From CALECP01 sp964389925 (GTDB lineage: Bacteria; Chloroflexota; Anaerolineae; Promineifilales; Promineifilaceae): a DNA stretch of 64,000 nt. Both the position numbers and the translations under genes were made by a program. The stretch covers positions 39,596 through 103,595 of the forward strand of contig CAYMGE010000008.1 of the NCBI GenBank assembly GCA_964389925.1, read 5' to 3'. Under the pieces are notes generated by a model that worked only from the letters and a program-made list of their open reading frames with translations, was not told the DNA's origin and searched no databases. Below are positions 33,401-42,978 of the stretch, piece after piece (the stretch's first letter is position 1; every line of letters starts with the position of its first letter).

Positions 33401-34747
33401 TCAACTATTCAAGATATAGTAGGTTCCCTTATTCATGCCGAGTTTGAGCAACTTGCCTTTGCGAACGAGATCGGCTAGATCGCGGCGGAGGGTCTCGGCC
33501 GAAATATCCGCACACTCTCGCCGAAAATCTGCATTGGTGATGCTCCCATTCTTTTTAACGTAGTTGACGGCGATTACTTGCCGCTCGTTCATGCCGCGTG
33601 GCTTCCGTTCCTCATCAACCCGTGCATTTGACAGTGTGACGGTAAAAATGTCGTTTGTCACATCAAACTTAGGTGGTGGATGACCTGCCTCAGCCATCTG
33701 TTCTATCATCTGATCGATTCCCAACCCTAACTCTTCAATGTAGCCCCATTGAAACAGGCCGCCGACGATACGCGGATTGCGCGAATAATGTTCTTCCACT
33801 AGATTGTCAAGCGTCATGTGACCTGCCAACCCGCCGGGGCTAATCACCTCTAATCGGTCGTCGTACATCCGAATCTCAATTTTGCGTCCTCTGATCGCAT
33901 AGTCACGATGAGCAATCGCGTTGATGATCGCCTCACGCACGGCGAAAATAGGATATTGGCTTTCTTCCTCCCGCCGCAGTCCACGCAACCGCGCCCCTGT
34001 TCGCATCTCCCGATAAACGAGATTCCAAGTCTGCTCGACGATTTGCGTCAGACAACCGGTGATCTCTGTACGTGCCGTGTAGCCGACCTGCCCATTGATG
34101 CCGCGTGGATCAAGTCCGTCAAATGTCACAAATATGACGCTACTTTGCGGCATGAACATCTGTGGGTTTTTACCCAACAACAAAATACCCATGACGGTTG
34201 GATTGCCAAGATGATCGGTCGCGCCAATTTCAAAATAGAGCTGCTCGCGTGAGCCAACGTATGCCTTGCCATGTTCTTTGCGCCCATCTAAATATGCTTT
34301 GACAATGTTGGGATTGAAGTCATCAACTGTTGCACCAGCCACCGTGTCTAATTCGTAGTTGCCAACCGTGCGGCCGGTCGCAAGCTGAATCAACTCTACA
34401 CCTGAAACAGGGCGATTCTCCGTATTGTGACGGACAAAAACGCGGCCGTCCGTCAAGGTATGTAGTTTTGTTGATCTTGCCACTCTTAAACTGACCAACT
34501 CACCCTGTCTCGTTTGCAACATTTCCCACTGAGACATTACAGGGGGATTGCAACGTGCAACAGCCAATCGTAACGCACTGGTTGCCTCCTCCTCCCAGAT
34601 TGCTTCCGTGGAAGAGCCGTCCTCATTGACACCTAGCACAATAAGCCCTCCCTCTGCATTTGCCATAGCGATGAGCGTTTCGGCGAGAAGAGTGGGATCG
34701 GCCGATGGCAAATAAGCCGTCAATTGCCCCTGTTTCTTTTCAAGCAT
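33401..34747 (-). CDS. AlbA/Schlafen-type ATP-binding transcriptional regulator
   Basis: A 448-residue protein of the COG2865 type. The N-terminal AlbA_2/Schlafen domain (TLIAMANAEGGLIVLGVNEDG, residues 23-43) is followed by a GHKL-like ATP-binding domain (AVREAIINAIAHRDYAIRG and LEVISPGGL), and a C-terminal winged helix (about 385-448). Such proteins are predicted regulators, sometimes tied to phage defence or mobile elements. It ends 10 nt from tRNA-Val on the opposite strand and has no operon partner. Confidence 0.8.
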   Translation of the reverse strand: MLEKKQGQLTAYLPSADPTLLAETLIAMANAEGGLIVLGVNEDGSSTEAIWEEEATSALRLAVARCNPPVMSQWEMLQTRQGELVSLRVARSTKLHTLTDGRVFVRHNTENRPVSGVELIQLATGRTVGNYELDTVAGATVDDFNPNIVKAYLDGRKEHGKAYVGSREQLYFEIGATDHLGNPTVMGILLLGKNPQMFMPQSSVIFVTFDGLDPRGINGQVGYTARTEITGCLTQIVEQTWNLVYREMRTGARLRGLRREEESQYPIFAVREAIINAIAHRDYAIRGRKIEIRMYDDRLEVISPGGLAGHMTLDNLVEEHYSRNPRIVGGLFQWGYIEELGLGIDQMIEQMAEAGHPPPKFDVTNDIFTVTLSNARVDEERKPRGMNERQVIAVNYVKKNGSITNADFRRECADISAETLRRDLADLVRKGKLLKLGMNKGTYYILNS

Positions 34748-34752
34748 ATTGA

Positions 34753-34797
34753 AAACAAAAAAGCCGCAGCATTCAGCATATATGCGAACGCTACGGA
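34753..34797 (-). terminator. Terminator of YtxH gene
   Basis: On the minus strand CCGTAGCGTTC pairs with GAATGCTGCGG (two G-T wobbles) with a further GCATA/TATGC inner stem, then CTTTTTTGTTTT. Confidence 0.75.
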
Positions 34798-34824
34798 TCT
34801 TTTTTCGTCAAAATTAAATGCGAA

Positions 34825-35034
34825 CTAAGCCGCTTTGAATTGATCAAATTGTGCGTTTAATTCCATCTGTGTACGTCGCATCTCGCTGCGTGCTTCAGCC
34901 AATGCCGTTTCCCAGCGTGCCACCGCTCGCGCTCGCAAATCTTCGCCTGACTGTGGCGTAAACAGCAGCGATGCACTCGCTCCCACCATTGCACCACAGA
35001 CTGCTCCTGCTAGAAATCCAAAAAGTCTATTCAT
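34825..35034 (-). CDS. YtxH-domain small membrane protein
   Basis: A 69-residue protein with an N-terminal glycine/alanine-rich membrane helix (LFGFLAGAVCGAMVGASASL), then LLFTPQSGEDLRARAVAR, the YtxH signature, and a helical tail. Homologues are general-stress or gas-vesicle-like proteins with unknown mechanism. ATG 35034 (MNRLFGF) is chosen over the longer in-frame start at 35085, whose extra residues do not match the family. A terminator follows. Confidence 0.78.
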   Translation of the reverse strand: MNRLFGFLAGAVCGAMVGASASLLFTPQSGEDLRARAVARWETALAEARSEMRRTQMELNAQFDQFKAA

Positions 35035-35214
35035 AACGTCCTCTCCGAAAAAGATACACGTCATTATAGCAAAATGTTGACCCAAAAACGGACATATTTC
35101 GGTTCACATAATCCACTTGCTTAAGATGGGTAGAATGGAACCTATCGTGTGTAGATTTGGAAATGTTGCGTCAAGAACAAGATAGCGTTACCGTTCCCGT
35201 GAGAGGAACTGGGA

Positions 35215-36873
35215 ATGAAACGCACAAACAAAATTTACGACTATTTGATTATTGGCGGTGGCTCGGCCGGCTGCGCGTTGGCAAATCGACTGAGTGCCGC
35301 GCCAGAGCATGACGTGTTGGTGCTGGAAGCAGGGCGGCGGGATCGTCGATGGGATTTGTTAATCCAGATGCCAGCCGCGCTCACCATGCCAATTGGCAAT
35401 CGCTTTTACGATTGGAAATATCAGTCGGAGCCTGAGCCATTCATGCATAATCGGCGCATCTATCACGGGCGCGGCAAAATTTTAGGTGGGTCAAGCAGCA
35501 TCAACGGCATGATCTTTCAACGTGGCAATCCGCTCGATTTTGAACGCTGGGGCGGGGATGCCGGGATGCAGACGTGGGATTATGCACACTGCTTGCCCTA
35601 CTTTAAGCGTATGGAGAACTGCCTTGCAGGCGGGGACGACTATCGAGGAGATGCAGGGCCGTTAGAGTTGGAACGTGGACCGGCAACCAATCCGCTGTTC
35701 GGCGCATTTTTTGAGGCTGTGCAGCAGGCAGGCTACCCACTGACGAGTGATGTGAACGGGTATCAGCAAGAGGGATTTGCCAAGTTTGATCGCAATGTGA
35801 GAAATGGAAGACGATTGAGCGCATCGCGTGCTTACCTGCACCCTGTCTTAGATAGACAAAATTTGCATCTCCGTACTAACACGCTTGTGACACGTGTTCT
35901 ATTTGAAGGTAAACGCGCTGTCGGTGTTGAAGTCGGCCGCCGCGGCGAAAAAATTTACGCGAATGAGGTTATCTTGTGCGGTGGTGCAATTAACTCACCC
36001 CAGCTATTGCAGTTGTCAGGGGTCGGGAATTCGGCCGATCTCACCCCCTTAGATATTAACATCGTCCAGCACCTGCCCGGTGTTGGTGCAAACTTGCAAG
36101 ATCATCTCGAAGTTTATGTCCAGCACGCCTGCACCCAACCTGTTTCCGTTTGGCCTTCGATGCAATGGTATAACAAGCCATTTGTCGGCTTGCAGTGGCT
36201 ATTTTTCAAAAGAGGGGCGGCGGCGACAAACCATTTTGAAGCGGGTGGCTTTATTCGCAGCAATGAGGATGTTCTATATCCCAATCTGATGATTCACTTT
36301 CTGCCCGTCGCGGTGCGTTATGACGGTACATCGCCTAGTGGTGGACACGGTTATCAGGTGCATGTCGGCCCGATGTATTCGGATGTGCGAGGGAGCTTGA
36401 AGCTGAAGTCGGCCGATCCCCGTCAAAAGCCCGCCCTGCGCTTCAACTATCTCTCGACCCCCAATGATCGTCGTGAATGGGTCGAGGCGATTCGCTGTGC
36501 GCGACACATCATGAGCCAACCTGCCTTTGCGCCATTTAACGGCGGCGAAATTTCACCCGGCCCCACTGTGCAGACAGACGTAGACATACTCAAATGGGTG
36601 GGATGGGAAGGGGAGACAGCCTACCATCCATCCTGTACATGCAAAATGGGAACAGACGAAATGGCAGTTGTTGACCCTCTCACAATGCGCGTGCATGGAT
36701 TAGAGGGATTGCGCGTCGTCGATGCGTCCGTTTTCCCACACATCACCAATGGTAACATCTATGCACCGACGATGATGGTGGCGGAGAAGGCGGCCGATTT
36801 GATTCTTGGCAACACGTCGCTAGAACCCCAAAGGGTGCTTTTTTATCGGCATAAAAGTGTTGGTGAACAATGA
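35215..36873 (+). CDS. GMC-family choline dehydrogenase-like oxidoreductase
   Basis: A 552-residue FAD enzyme. The dinucleotide motif is YLIIGGGSAGCALANRLS (residues 10-27). GMC signature 1 is in HGRGKILGGSSSINGMIF and signature 2 in GGAINSPQLLQLSGVG. The catalytic His is in TAYHPSCTCKMG and the second polar residue in NGNIYAPTMM. Closest in pattern to choline or alcohol dehydrogenases; choline would give betaine aldehyde. The betaine-related MttB homologue at 38.4-40 kb makes a quaternary-amine substrate attractive, though unproven. Confidence 0.87.
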   Translation: MKRTNKIYDYLIIGGGSAGCALANRLSAAPEHDVLVLEAGRRDRRWDLLIQMPAALTMPIGNRFYDWKYQSEPEPFMHNRRIYHGRGKILGGSSSINGMIFQRGNPLDFERWGGDAGMQTWDYAHCLPYFKRMENCLAGGDDYRGDAGPLELERGPATNPLFGAFFEAVQQAGYPLTSDVNGYQQEGFAKFDRNVRNGRRLSASRAYLHPVLDRQNLHLRTNTLVTRVLFEGKRAVGVEVGRRGEKIYANEVILCGGAINSPQLLQLSGVGNSADLTPLDINIVQHLPGVGANLQDHLEVYVQHACTQPVSVWPSMQWYNKPFVGLQWLFFKRGAAATNHFEAGGFIRSNEDVLYPNLMIHFLPVAVRYDGTSPSGGHGYQVHVGPMYSDVRGSLKLKSADPRQKPALRFNYLSTPNDRREWVEAIRCARHIMSQPAFAPFNGGEISPGPTVQTDVDILKWVGWEGETAYHPSCTCKMGTDEMAVVDPLTMRVHGLEGLRVVDASVFPHITNGNIYAPTMMVAEKAADLILGNTSLEPQRVLFYRHKSVGEQ

Positions 36874-36902
36874 CCGAATACTGACCACTGAATATCAATC
36901 TG

Positions 36903-38255
36903 TCATCCATTCGCACTACTCTGCCCTAACAATTCGATAAGGTCCATGACATCGACCATCTCTTCAATTTGCCAGATGGCTTGCTCAAGTGCATCTGCTC
37001 GCTGTGTCGGCAGATAAGCATGTGCTAATCGCCTAAATTTATCTAAAAGCGCATCATCTGTCGCCTGCTCACTCAAGTCCCACAGCGGTTTTACAACGCC
37101 CGAATCAAACAGTCGCCCATCTGTTGTCTCAATCTCAACCCGTGACAAACGATATGCTGGAAAACGAGCGTTGAAGTACTCATCCTCGATCAACTCAACC
37201 GCGTCAGATAGCCGCAATACTTCGGGATGGGTCAAATTGTCACCCGACAGCTCATCTAAATAAAGCTGCCCATGCACCAATGCGCCTGCCACTGGGAATG
37301 GCAGGCTGTACTGCGCCTCATCGGTCAACTTAGGACGACGCATCGCCAGCCGCGTTGCTTCGTGGAAGGTGTACACTTTGATCTTAGCGATGTCATCCGT
37401 TTCCAAATTGTTTTCTTGCTTGAGTTGCAACGATCCTGCTATTGCGGCTTGCGCCCAATAGCAGACAGCGTAGGGTTTGAAATAATGGATCATCAGCGAC
37501 CATCGTTCACCCAAATCCGCCCAGTATGGGGCAATCTCCTCGTTTGTAAAGGCTTGCTCAACGGTAATTGCCGGTGCGCCTGTGAAGCCATCGGCCGCCA
37601 ACAACCCGGCACTAACCCCCGCCATCGCCCCCCAACCAGAGCCATCTTTGATCATTGTTGGGTAATCAATCGCTCGCATCATCTGTGAACGCGGCCCGTG
37701 GTATTCAGCAATACCGAGCGCATGACGTGTCTGCTCGTATGTTAGCCCCATACGCCGCGCAATGATCGCTGCTGTACCAACTGCATTCCACGATCCCGAT
37801 GTATGGTAATCACAGACAGTTGCATGTTGTGCGGTTCCTGTCCGCGTAGCGATGTCATAAGCCATTGCTAGCGTTGCCAGAAGCTCTTTGCCGCTCACAG
37901 CACCATCGCCCATTCCCAGCGAAGAAAGCGCGGCTGGCACTTGAGCAACCCCTGCATGACCTTTGACAGGGCGACAGCTATCGTGCAGATCAACGGAGTC
38001 AATGGTCATACCGATGGCGAGGGAGGCTCCAGCGGCCGACACCTGCCGTCCATCAAACCACAACGGGGCATCATTGCCACCGAACTGTCGCGCCGCATGG
38101 TTATAAATGATGCGTGATAGCTCTGTTTGTCGGCCGACAATCGCCACGCCGATTGTGTCGAGTAGACAACGCTTTGCCTGCTGCTGGACATGCTGGGGAA
38201 TATCTTCCCAGCGTACATCGTGAATAAAGTTAATTGGATTTATCGGCCGAGTCAT
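36903..38255 (-). CDS. MmgE/PrpD-family protein
   Basis: A 450-residue member of the MmgE/PrpD family, which includes 2-methylcitrate dehydratase and cis-aconitate decarboxylase. Family features are QAKRCLLDTIGVAI near the N-terminus, HDSCRPVKGHAGVAQVPAAL, and WNAVGTAAIIARRMGL. Free-standing paralogues outside a methylcitrate operon often act on other hydroxy acids, so the substrate is not assigned. An AGGAG ribosome site precedes ATG 38255. It converges on the GMC gene with a 29-nt gap. Confidence 0.85.
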   Translation of the reverse strand: MTRPINPINFIHDVRWEDIPQHVQQQAKRCLLDTIGVAIVGRQTELSRIIYNHAARQFGGNDAPLWFDGRQVSAAGASLAIGMTIDSVDLHDSCRPVKGHAGVAQVPAALSSLGMGDGAVSGKELLATLAMAYDIATRTGTAQHATVCDYHTSGSWNAVGTAAIIARRMGLTYEQTRHALGIAEYHGPRSQMMRAIDYPTMIKDGSGWGAMAGVSAGLLAADGFTGAPAITVEQAFTNEEIAPYWADLGERWSLMIHYFKPYAVCYWAQAAIAGSLQLKQENNLETDDIAKIKVYTFHEATRLAMRRPKLTDEAQYSLPFPVAGALVHGQLYLDELSGDNLTHPEVLRLSDAVELIEDEYFNARFPAYRLSRVEIETTDGRLFDSGVVKPLWDLSEQATDDALLDKFRRLAHAYLPTQRADALEQAIWQIEEMVDVMDLIELLGQSSANG

Positions 38256-38441
38256 TCTCTTATTCTCCTCATGTCATTCAATTTCGTGCAATTTGAATTC
38301 GCTTCATTGGCTAAGGCAAAGGCCTTTTTAGTTTGGTGTGGCATGTTTAGTGGAACTCCCTGCAAACGATTTTCTGTCCGCAAAAATAGAGCGATAAATT
38401 TTTATGGTGTAGCATGCGAAACAGCCACGATTCGCACACCC

Positions 38442-39965
38442 CTATTCGTAGAGATCAACCCCATCGAGTTTGCGCGTGCGCCGTGCAACATAGTCATTCA
38501 ATTCTTCGAGAATGGCTGGCTCCATCGGTGGGCGTTCATATTCATTCAGCAGTTGTTTATAGAGCTTGTTTGCACGTTGCAATGTATCTTCACCGCCGTT
38601 TGCCAACCATGGCTCATAGCCTTGACGGTCGGCGACGAGTGGCTGATAGAAGGCGGTTTCGTAGCGAGATTGGGTCAACGGTGTGCCAAAATGATGCCCA
38701 CCAATGCCAATGCTGGCGATGGAATCGAGCGCGAGTGACTCATTGTCAATTGTGAAATCGTTGAGGAAATGGATAAACATACCCAATGCCTCCGCGTCGA
38801 TCACGAATTTTTCAAAGGAGGCAAGCAGACCCGCTTCAAGCCAACCGACGGAGTGCAACATCAAATTGGTATGTGCCATAATCGCCGGCCACATCGACCA
38901 TTGGGTTTCATAGGCGGCTTGTGCATCGGGTGTCTGTGAATTGGTCAAGCTGCCGCTTGAACGATAGGGCAGACTATACCGCCGCGCCATTTGTGCGCCA
39001 ACAATTGTCGCCCACGCTCCTTCTGGGCTGCCAAATGCAGGTGCGCCAGAGCGCATATCGACCGGTTGGGTGAAGCCACCATAGATGACGGGCGCACCGG
39101 GGTAAGCTAACTGAACGAGCGCGATTGAGCCTAATGCTTCTGCATTTTGTTGTGCGAGAGCGGCCGCAATCGTGACAGGACTGGTTGCCCCCGCCATGAT
39201 AAACGGCGTACTCCACGTCACTTGCCCGTGTTTGGCGTAACTGAGCAGGCCGCCAATCATGCGATCATCGAGACGCAGCGGGCTTGTGATATTGATCGTG
39301 CCACCATGACAGACACCGGGCAGTTCACCCCCAAACGCAATTTTGCACATCGCCACTTCATCTTCAGGGATGACGCGCCCGTGACCGACATCACGGATGG
39401 CACGATCTGTCGTCGTGAGTAGGACGCGCATTCGCTCAAGATGGCGTAGTGATGGGTCGATGTCTTGCGGCTCGCAATAGGGTGCGCCCGCGAGCTGGAA
39501 GAATGGGACTGTATGGGCAAGTTTGGCAAATTTCTCGTAATCTGCCAGCGTGCCGTTTCGTCGGCCGCGATCCATATCTGACACATAAGGCATCCCTGAA
39601 TTAGGATTAAAGACGATGTGATTGCCACCTATCGTGAAGTTATAGGCCGGATTGCGGGCGTGCCATGTAAAGCTGCTGGGTGCTTTGGCAACGAGTTCGA
39701 GCAGCATGTCGCGGCCGATCCAAACTCGCTGATCCCCACGATCCACTTTTGCGCCAGCCTTCTCCCACAGATCGAGTGCCTCCTCGTCCATGAAGGCCAT
39801 GCCGACGTTTTCAAGTATCCACATCGAGGCGTTGTGAATCTTTTCGATTTTTTCGGCCGATACCCATTCAACCGGTTCAATTGGGTTTGTCACCTCTCGA
39901 AATGGCAATTTCAGCCATGCAAGCTCAGGTTTTCTACGTGTTTTACGTGCGCGTCGTTTTTTCAT
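38442..39965 (-). CDS. Trimethylamine methyltransferase (MttB/MtgB) family protein, non-pyrrolysine
   Basis: A 507-residue COG5598 protein. The reading frame has no internal TAG, so it belongs to the pyrrolysine-free branch, whose known members demethylate glycine betaine, proline betaine, carnitine and similar compounds to a corrinoid protein. Visible family stretches are MWILENVGMAF, IVFNPNSGMPYV, LVQLAYPGAPVIYGGFTQ and SIGIGGHHFGTPLT. ATG 39965 is chosen: a promoter with TTGGCA-17-TACAGT ends nine bases before it, and upstream in-frame codons overlap the divergent MFS gene. No corrinoid protein or methyltetrahydrofolate methyltransferase is adjacent. Confidence 0.85.
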   Translation of the reverse strand: MKKRRARKTRRKPELAWLKLPFREVTNPIEPVEWVSAEKIEKIHNASMWILENVGMAFMDEEALDLWEKAGAKVDRGDQRVWIGRDMLLELVAKAPSSFTWHARNPAYNFTIGGNHIVFNPNSGMPYVSDMDRGRRNGTLADYEKFAKLAHTVPFFQLAGAPYCEPQDIDPSLRHLERMRVLLTTTDRAIRDVGHGRVIPEDEVAMCKIAFGGELPGVCHGGTINITSPLRLDDRMIGGLLSYAKHGQVTWSTPFIMAGATSPVTIAAALAQQNAEALGSIALVQLAYPGAPVIYGGFTQPVDMRSGAPAFGSPEGAWATIVGAQMARRYSLPYRSSGSLTNSQTPDAQAAYETQWSMWPAIMAHTNLMLHSVGWLEAGLLASFEKFVIDAEALGMFIHFLNDFTIDNESLALDSIASIGIGGHHFGTPLTQSRYETAFYQPLVADRQGYEPWLANGGEDTLQRANKLYKQLLNEYERPPMEPAILEELNDYVARRTRKLDGVDLYE

Positions 39966-39974
39966 AGTGATGTC

Positions 39975-40003
39975 ACTGTAACGAGGGGTGACAACATTGC
40001 CAA
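39975..40003 (-). promoter_or_regulatory. Promoter of MttB-family gene
   Basis: Minus-strand TTGGCA (40003-39998), 17-nt spacer, TACAGT (39980-39975). The ATG is 9 nt beyond the -10 box, implying a leaderless or nearly leaderless mRNA. Confidence 0.6.
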
Positions 40004-40092
40004 AATGACTGCGATATTTGAAATGAGTTGCAAGAATTTGCGTTTCAAGATTGAACATGTAAATAGCGAAACAAAGCAGGTACACTCCCCCA

Positions 40093-41247
40093 ATGTCTTC
40101 AATTCGTCTACAGCTTTTTGTCCTTGCCGGCACACGCTTTTTTCTCACAACGCTGATACGAACCATTTTCTCGTTTCTACCCGCGTTTGCGCGTGGATTA
40201 GGTGTGCCGATTGGGACATTACAACGGTTATTAGCAGCCCGCTCACTGGCGAGTTTTATCGTGCCATTTGTCGTGCCATTGAGTGAGAAATTCGGCCGAA
40301 AATCGTTCCTCATCGTCGCTCTGCTTATCTTCTCTATCAGCACTGGCCTACTCTATTTTTTCCCAACGCTTGGCATATTTATGGTGGTCGTTATTTTGGG
40401 TACACTTTCTAGCGTTCTATTTGACCCAGCCATGCGAACCCACATCGGAGATGTCGTCCCTTACGAGCAACGTGGCATGGCGATTGGAATCACCGAGCTA
40501 TCGTGGGCTGGGGCATTGCTGATTGGTGCGCCAATCGTTGGCGTGCTGATCGCGCAATTTGGCTGGCAATCTCCGTTTCTCGCGTTGTCGATTGGTTCAG
40601 CCATCATGCTTGTCATTATCTGGCGCGTTATCCCAGATGTACGTCCACAAGTGACTGGCAAATTTTCGCTGCGTTTGATGGCGCGTCATGTGGCGGACAC
40701 ACCGATGCTCTGGGCGGCGGCCGGTTATGTCGGACTAGCGATGATGGCAAATATGCTCGTTTTTTCAAGCTATGCGGATTGGCTGGAAAACTCGTTTGCA
40801 TTAAGTGTCAGTGGATTGGGGACGGCTGCAATCGTTTTGGGATTAAGCGAGTTGATTGGCGAGTTGAGCGCGGGTTGGCTCAGTGACCGACTGGGCAAAC
40901 GCCGTATTGTGCTTTTCACCGTGACGCTCTCGGCCGTTGCCTATTTTCTGCTCCCTGTCGTCAGTGTCTCAACTCTGACTGCATTAATTGCTATCTTCTT
41001 TACGTTTCTCACATTCGAGATGTCATTTATCAGCGTTATCCCCATTTTTACTGAACTCGTTCCTGCCGCTCGCAGCGTGCCGTTAGCCGTTCTCTCACTA
41101 ACCCCACCAATTGCGCGTGCCGTTGCGCTTTTGTGCGTGCCGACCCTCACAAACTTTGGAGGCTTTCGCCTGATCTGCTGGTCGGCCGCTGGACTCGCTT
41201 TGCTAGGCGCACTTGTCTTTCGCTTTGTGGAAGATAAGGGGCTTTAG
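40093..41247 (+). CDS. Major facilitator superfamily transporter
   Basis: A 384-residue protein with about twelve predicted helices in two halves of six, and the MFS loop motif EKFGRKSFL after helix 2 with a related DRLGKRRIV after helix 8. It is divergent from the MttB-family gene across 127 nt and could import its substrate or export a product; the sequence does not tell. Few charged residues lie in the helices, apart from an acidic SELIGELSAGWL helix start. Confidence 0.85.
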   Translation: MSSIRLQLFVLAGTRFFLTTLIRTIFSFLPAFARGLGVPIGTLQRLLAARSLASFIVPFVVPLSEKFGRKSFLIVALLIFSISTGLLYFFPTLGIFMVVVILGTLSSVLFDPAMRTHIGDVVPYEQRGMAIGITELSWAGALLIGAPIVGVLIAQFGWQSPFLALSIGSAIMLVIIWRVIPDVRPQVTGKFSLRLMARHVADTPMLWAAAGYVGLAMMANMLVFSSYADWLENSFALSVSGLGTAAIVLGLSELIGELSAGWLSDRLGKRRIVLFTVTLSAVAYFLLPVVSVSTLTALIAIFFTFLTFEMSFISVIPIFTELVPAARSVPLAVLSLTPPIARAVALLCVPTLTNFGGFRLICWSAAGLALLGALVFRFVEDKGL

Positions 41248-41358
41248 AAATTCGAGATAAAGATGATTCCAAACCTGCTTTTCGCTAAAATTTAGCTCAT
41301 CAATTCTTTATTCCTAAAGAAACATCGTTTGTGAAGTAACCACCCAAATTTTAATGCC

Positions 41359-42978
41359 ATGCTCCCAAATACAATTGATCCGGTCGATGAACATCATCTC
41401 GCACGCCAGTTGGCGCAACAGGAAGCTTCCGTCGCGCACATCCAACGACGCGCCCACCGTTGGCGATTGCAAGATTGTGATGAGCCAACGCTGGTGCGAA
41501 TGCGGCACGCACTGATCGAAGAGATGCTGGCGATGCGTGAGCAGTTGTCACAAGCCGATGACTACTTTTTGCAGTGTGTTCAGGCGGGCAACCCGCTTGA
41601 GACAGATCAGGCGTTGCAGCGGATTGATCGCCTCTCGGCCGAATGGCAGGCGCTTGATGTTCACTTGCGCGATGTGGACAACGCCATTGTAGAGCGACAC
41701 ATCCAAGATCGCATGGCAAATTTGCTTGGTAGCAGACGCAACTACACCGTATGGGACACGTCTATCTTGGCTATTATTGTCATCTCTGTCATCATCACGA
41801 TGGGCGAGTTGATTTTGCTCAATCGAGACGCTTCGACACAGATAATTTCTATCTTGATCGTGATTGACACCGTTATCTGCTGCATACTGCTGCTAGATTT
41901 TTTTCTACGCCTCTGGGTCGTGGAAGATCGTCGTTGGTATATTCGTCGTTACTGGATCGATTTTTTTGCGTCCTTACCGTTTACGGGCGTGCTGCGTTTC
42001 GGCCGATTAGCTCGCATCACGCGCACCCTACGAATCTTGCGACTTGTCCGTGCCTATCGCTCGCTCACCGAAACATTTCGTGGCTTAGACAAACTATTTC
42101 AGACATTTGAAGTGACCTTGCTCCGTCGCTCGCTGATGTTGGCGATTGTTTTGCTGTTTGTTGGTGCATTTGCGATCAGTGCGCTTGAATCGCTCGATTC
42201 GCTGCCCGGAGACAGCGAGCTGCAAAAAGGATTATGGTGGAGTTTCACCACTGTTGCCACGGGTGGATTTGCCGATATTTATGACCCAGCAACGGCAGGA
42301 GGGCGTGTTTTAACAGGTGGGTTGGTTATTTTAGGCTTTGTCGTGACAGGTGTATTCACCGCTTCGCTTACATCTGTGCTGCTGGGAGATGAATCAAAAA
42401 CGGTCGAGCAAAATCTCTATCAAATCGAAGACCAATTGAGCGGCGTGATGGGACAGCTCAAATTGCTCTCCACACAGACAAATGAGGGGCTGCTGGCGTT
42501 GGAGACCGTCGCGCAGGCGTTGTCCAATCAACGCTCGGCCGAAGCCATTGCGACAACGCTCTGCACCGCAATGACAGAAAGCTTTGAAGCCTTGCAAGCC
42601 TCTGTTCATTTGATTCAGGATGAGCAAATTCAGATGTTGGAGCAAACTGGATTGGAGACAATTGCACCCGCTGACGTTATACAAATAGGCGAAGGATTTT
42701 TGGGAAAAATTGCTACCAATTTACAGCAAGAGGATTTGCGCCATCTCGATGTGGAGCCATTTGATCAGCCTGTTGTGCGCGTGGGCGGGGTCGCGCTCGC
42801 CTGTCCGTTAGTAGCACAGGGGAAACTGCTTGGTTTTCTGCATATCGTCCTGCCAGAAAATATCGGCCGCTACTATCTCTACAATCGCGCCCCAATGACG
42901 CTTTCCCATCACGCCGCGATTGCACTCCACGCCGTTCGCTCCGATGAACGCAGCCCAGTTGAGGCGTTTTACTCCTGA
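41359..42978 (+). CDS. Voltage-gated-type ion channel with unusual filter and C-terminal GAF-like domain
   Basis: A 539-residue protein. Residues 1-115 are helical and charged. A six-helix ion-transport core follows (about 125-350), with an S4-like voltage sensor FGRLARITRTLRILRLVRAY rich in spaced Arg. The pore loop reads TTVATGGFAD at 297-306, where potassium channels have TTVGYGD, so ion selectivity is uncertain. A coiled stretch (EQNLYQIEDQLSGVMGQLKL) leads to a GAF-like domain (about 385-530) that may bind a small ligand. The 3' end overlaps the convergent exonuclease gene by 10 nt. Confidence 0.8.
   Translation: MLPNTIDPVDEHHLARQLAQQEASVAHIQRRAHRWRLQDCDEPTLVRMRHALIEEMLAMREQLSQADDYFLQCVQAGNPLETDQALQRIDRLSAEWQALDVHLRDVDNAIVERHIQDRMANLLGSRRNYTVWDTSILAIIVISVIITMGELILLNRDASTQIISILIVIDTVICCILLLDFFLRLWVVEDRRWYIRRYWIDFFASLPFTGVLRFGRLARITRTLRILRLVRAYRSLTETFRGLDKLFQTFEVTLLRRSLMLAIVLLFVGAFAISALESLDSLPGDSELQKGLWWSFTTVATGGFADIYDPATAGGRVLTGGLVILGFVVTGVFTASLTSVLLGDESKTVEQNLYQIEDQLSGVMGQLKLLSTQTNEGLLALETVAQALSNQRSAEAIATTLCTAMTESFEALQASVHLIQDEQIQMLEQTGLETIAPADVIQIGEGFLGKIATNLQQEDLRHLDVEPFDQPVVRVGGVALACPLVAQGKLLGFLHIVLPENIGRYYLYNRAPMTLSHHAAIALHAVRSDERSPVEAFYS

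Noticed and set aside
38190..38738. A plus-strand open frame spanning the MmgE/MttB intergenic region
   Set aside because: Mostly antisense to two real genes, no recognisable domain and no ribosome site; the 186-nt gap itself shows no gene.
38442..39965. Pyrrolysine in the MttB homologue
   Set aside because: The frame has no internal TAG, and no pylTSBCD genes are in the window.
39618..40286. A 222-codon plus-strand open frame opposite the MttB-family gene and its promoter
   Set aside because: Composition and Cys/Phe-rich translation look like an antisense shadow; it overlaps two well-supported genes.
39966..40343. N-terminal extension of the MttB-family gene back to an upstream Met at 40343
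   Set aside because: It would overlap the divergent MFS gene by 250 nt, does not resemble the family and crosses a good promoter for the shorter start.
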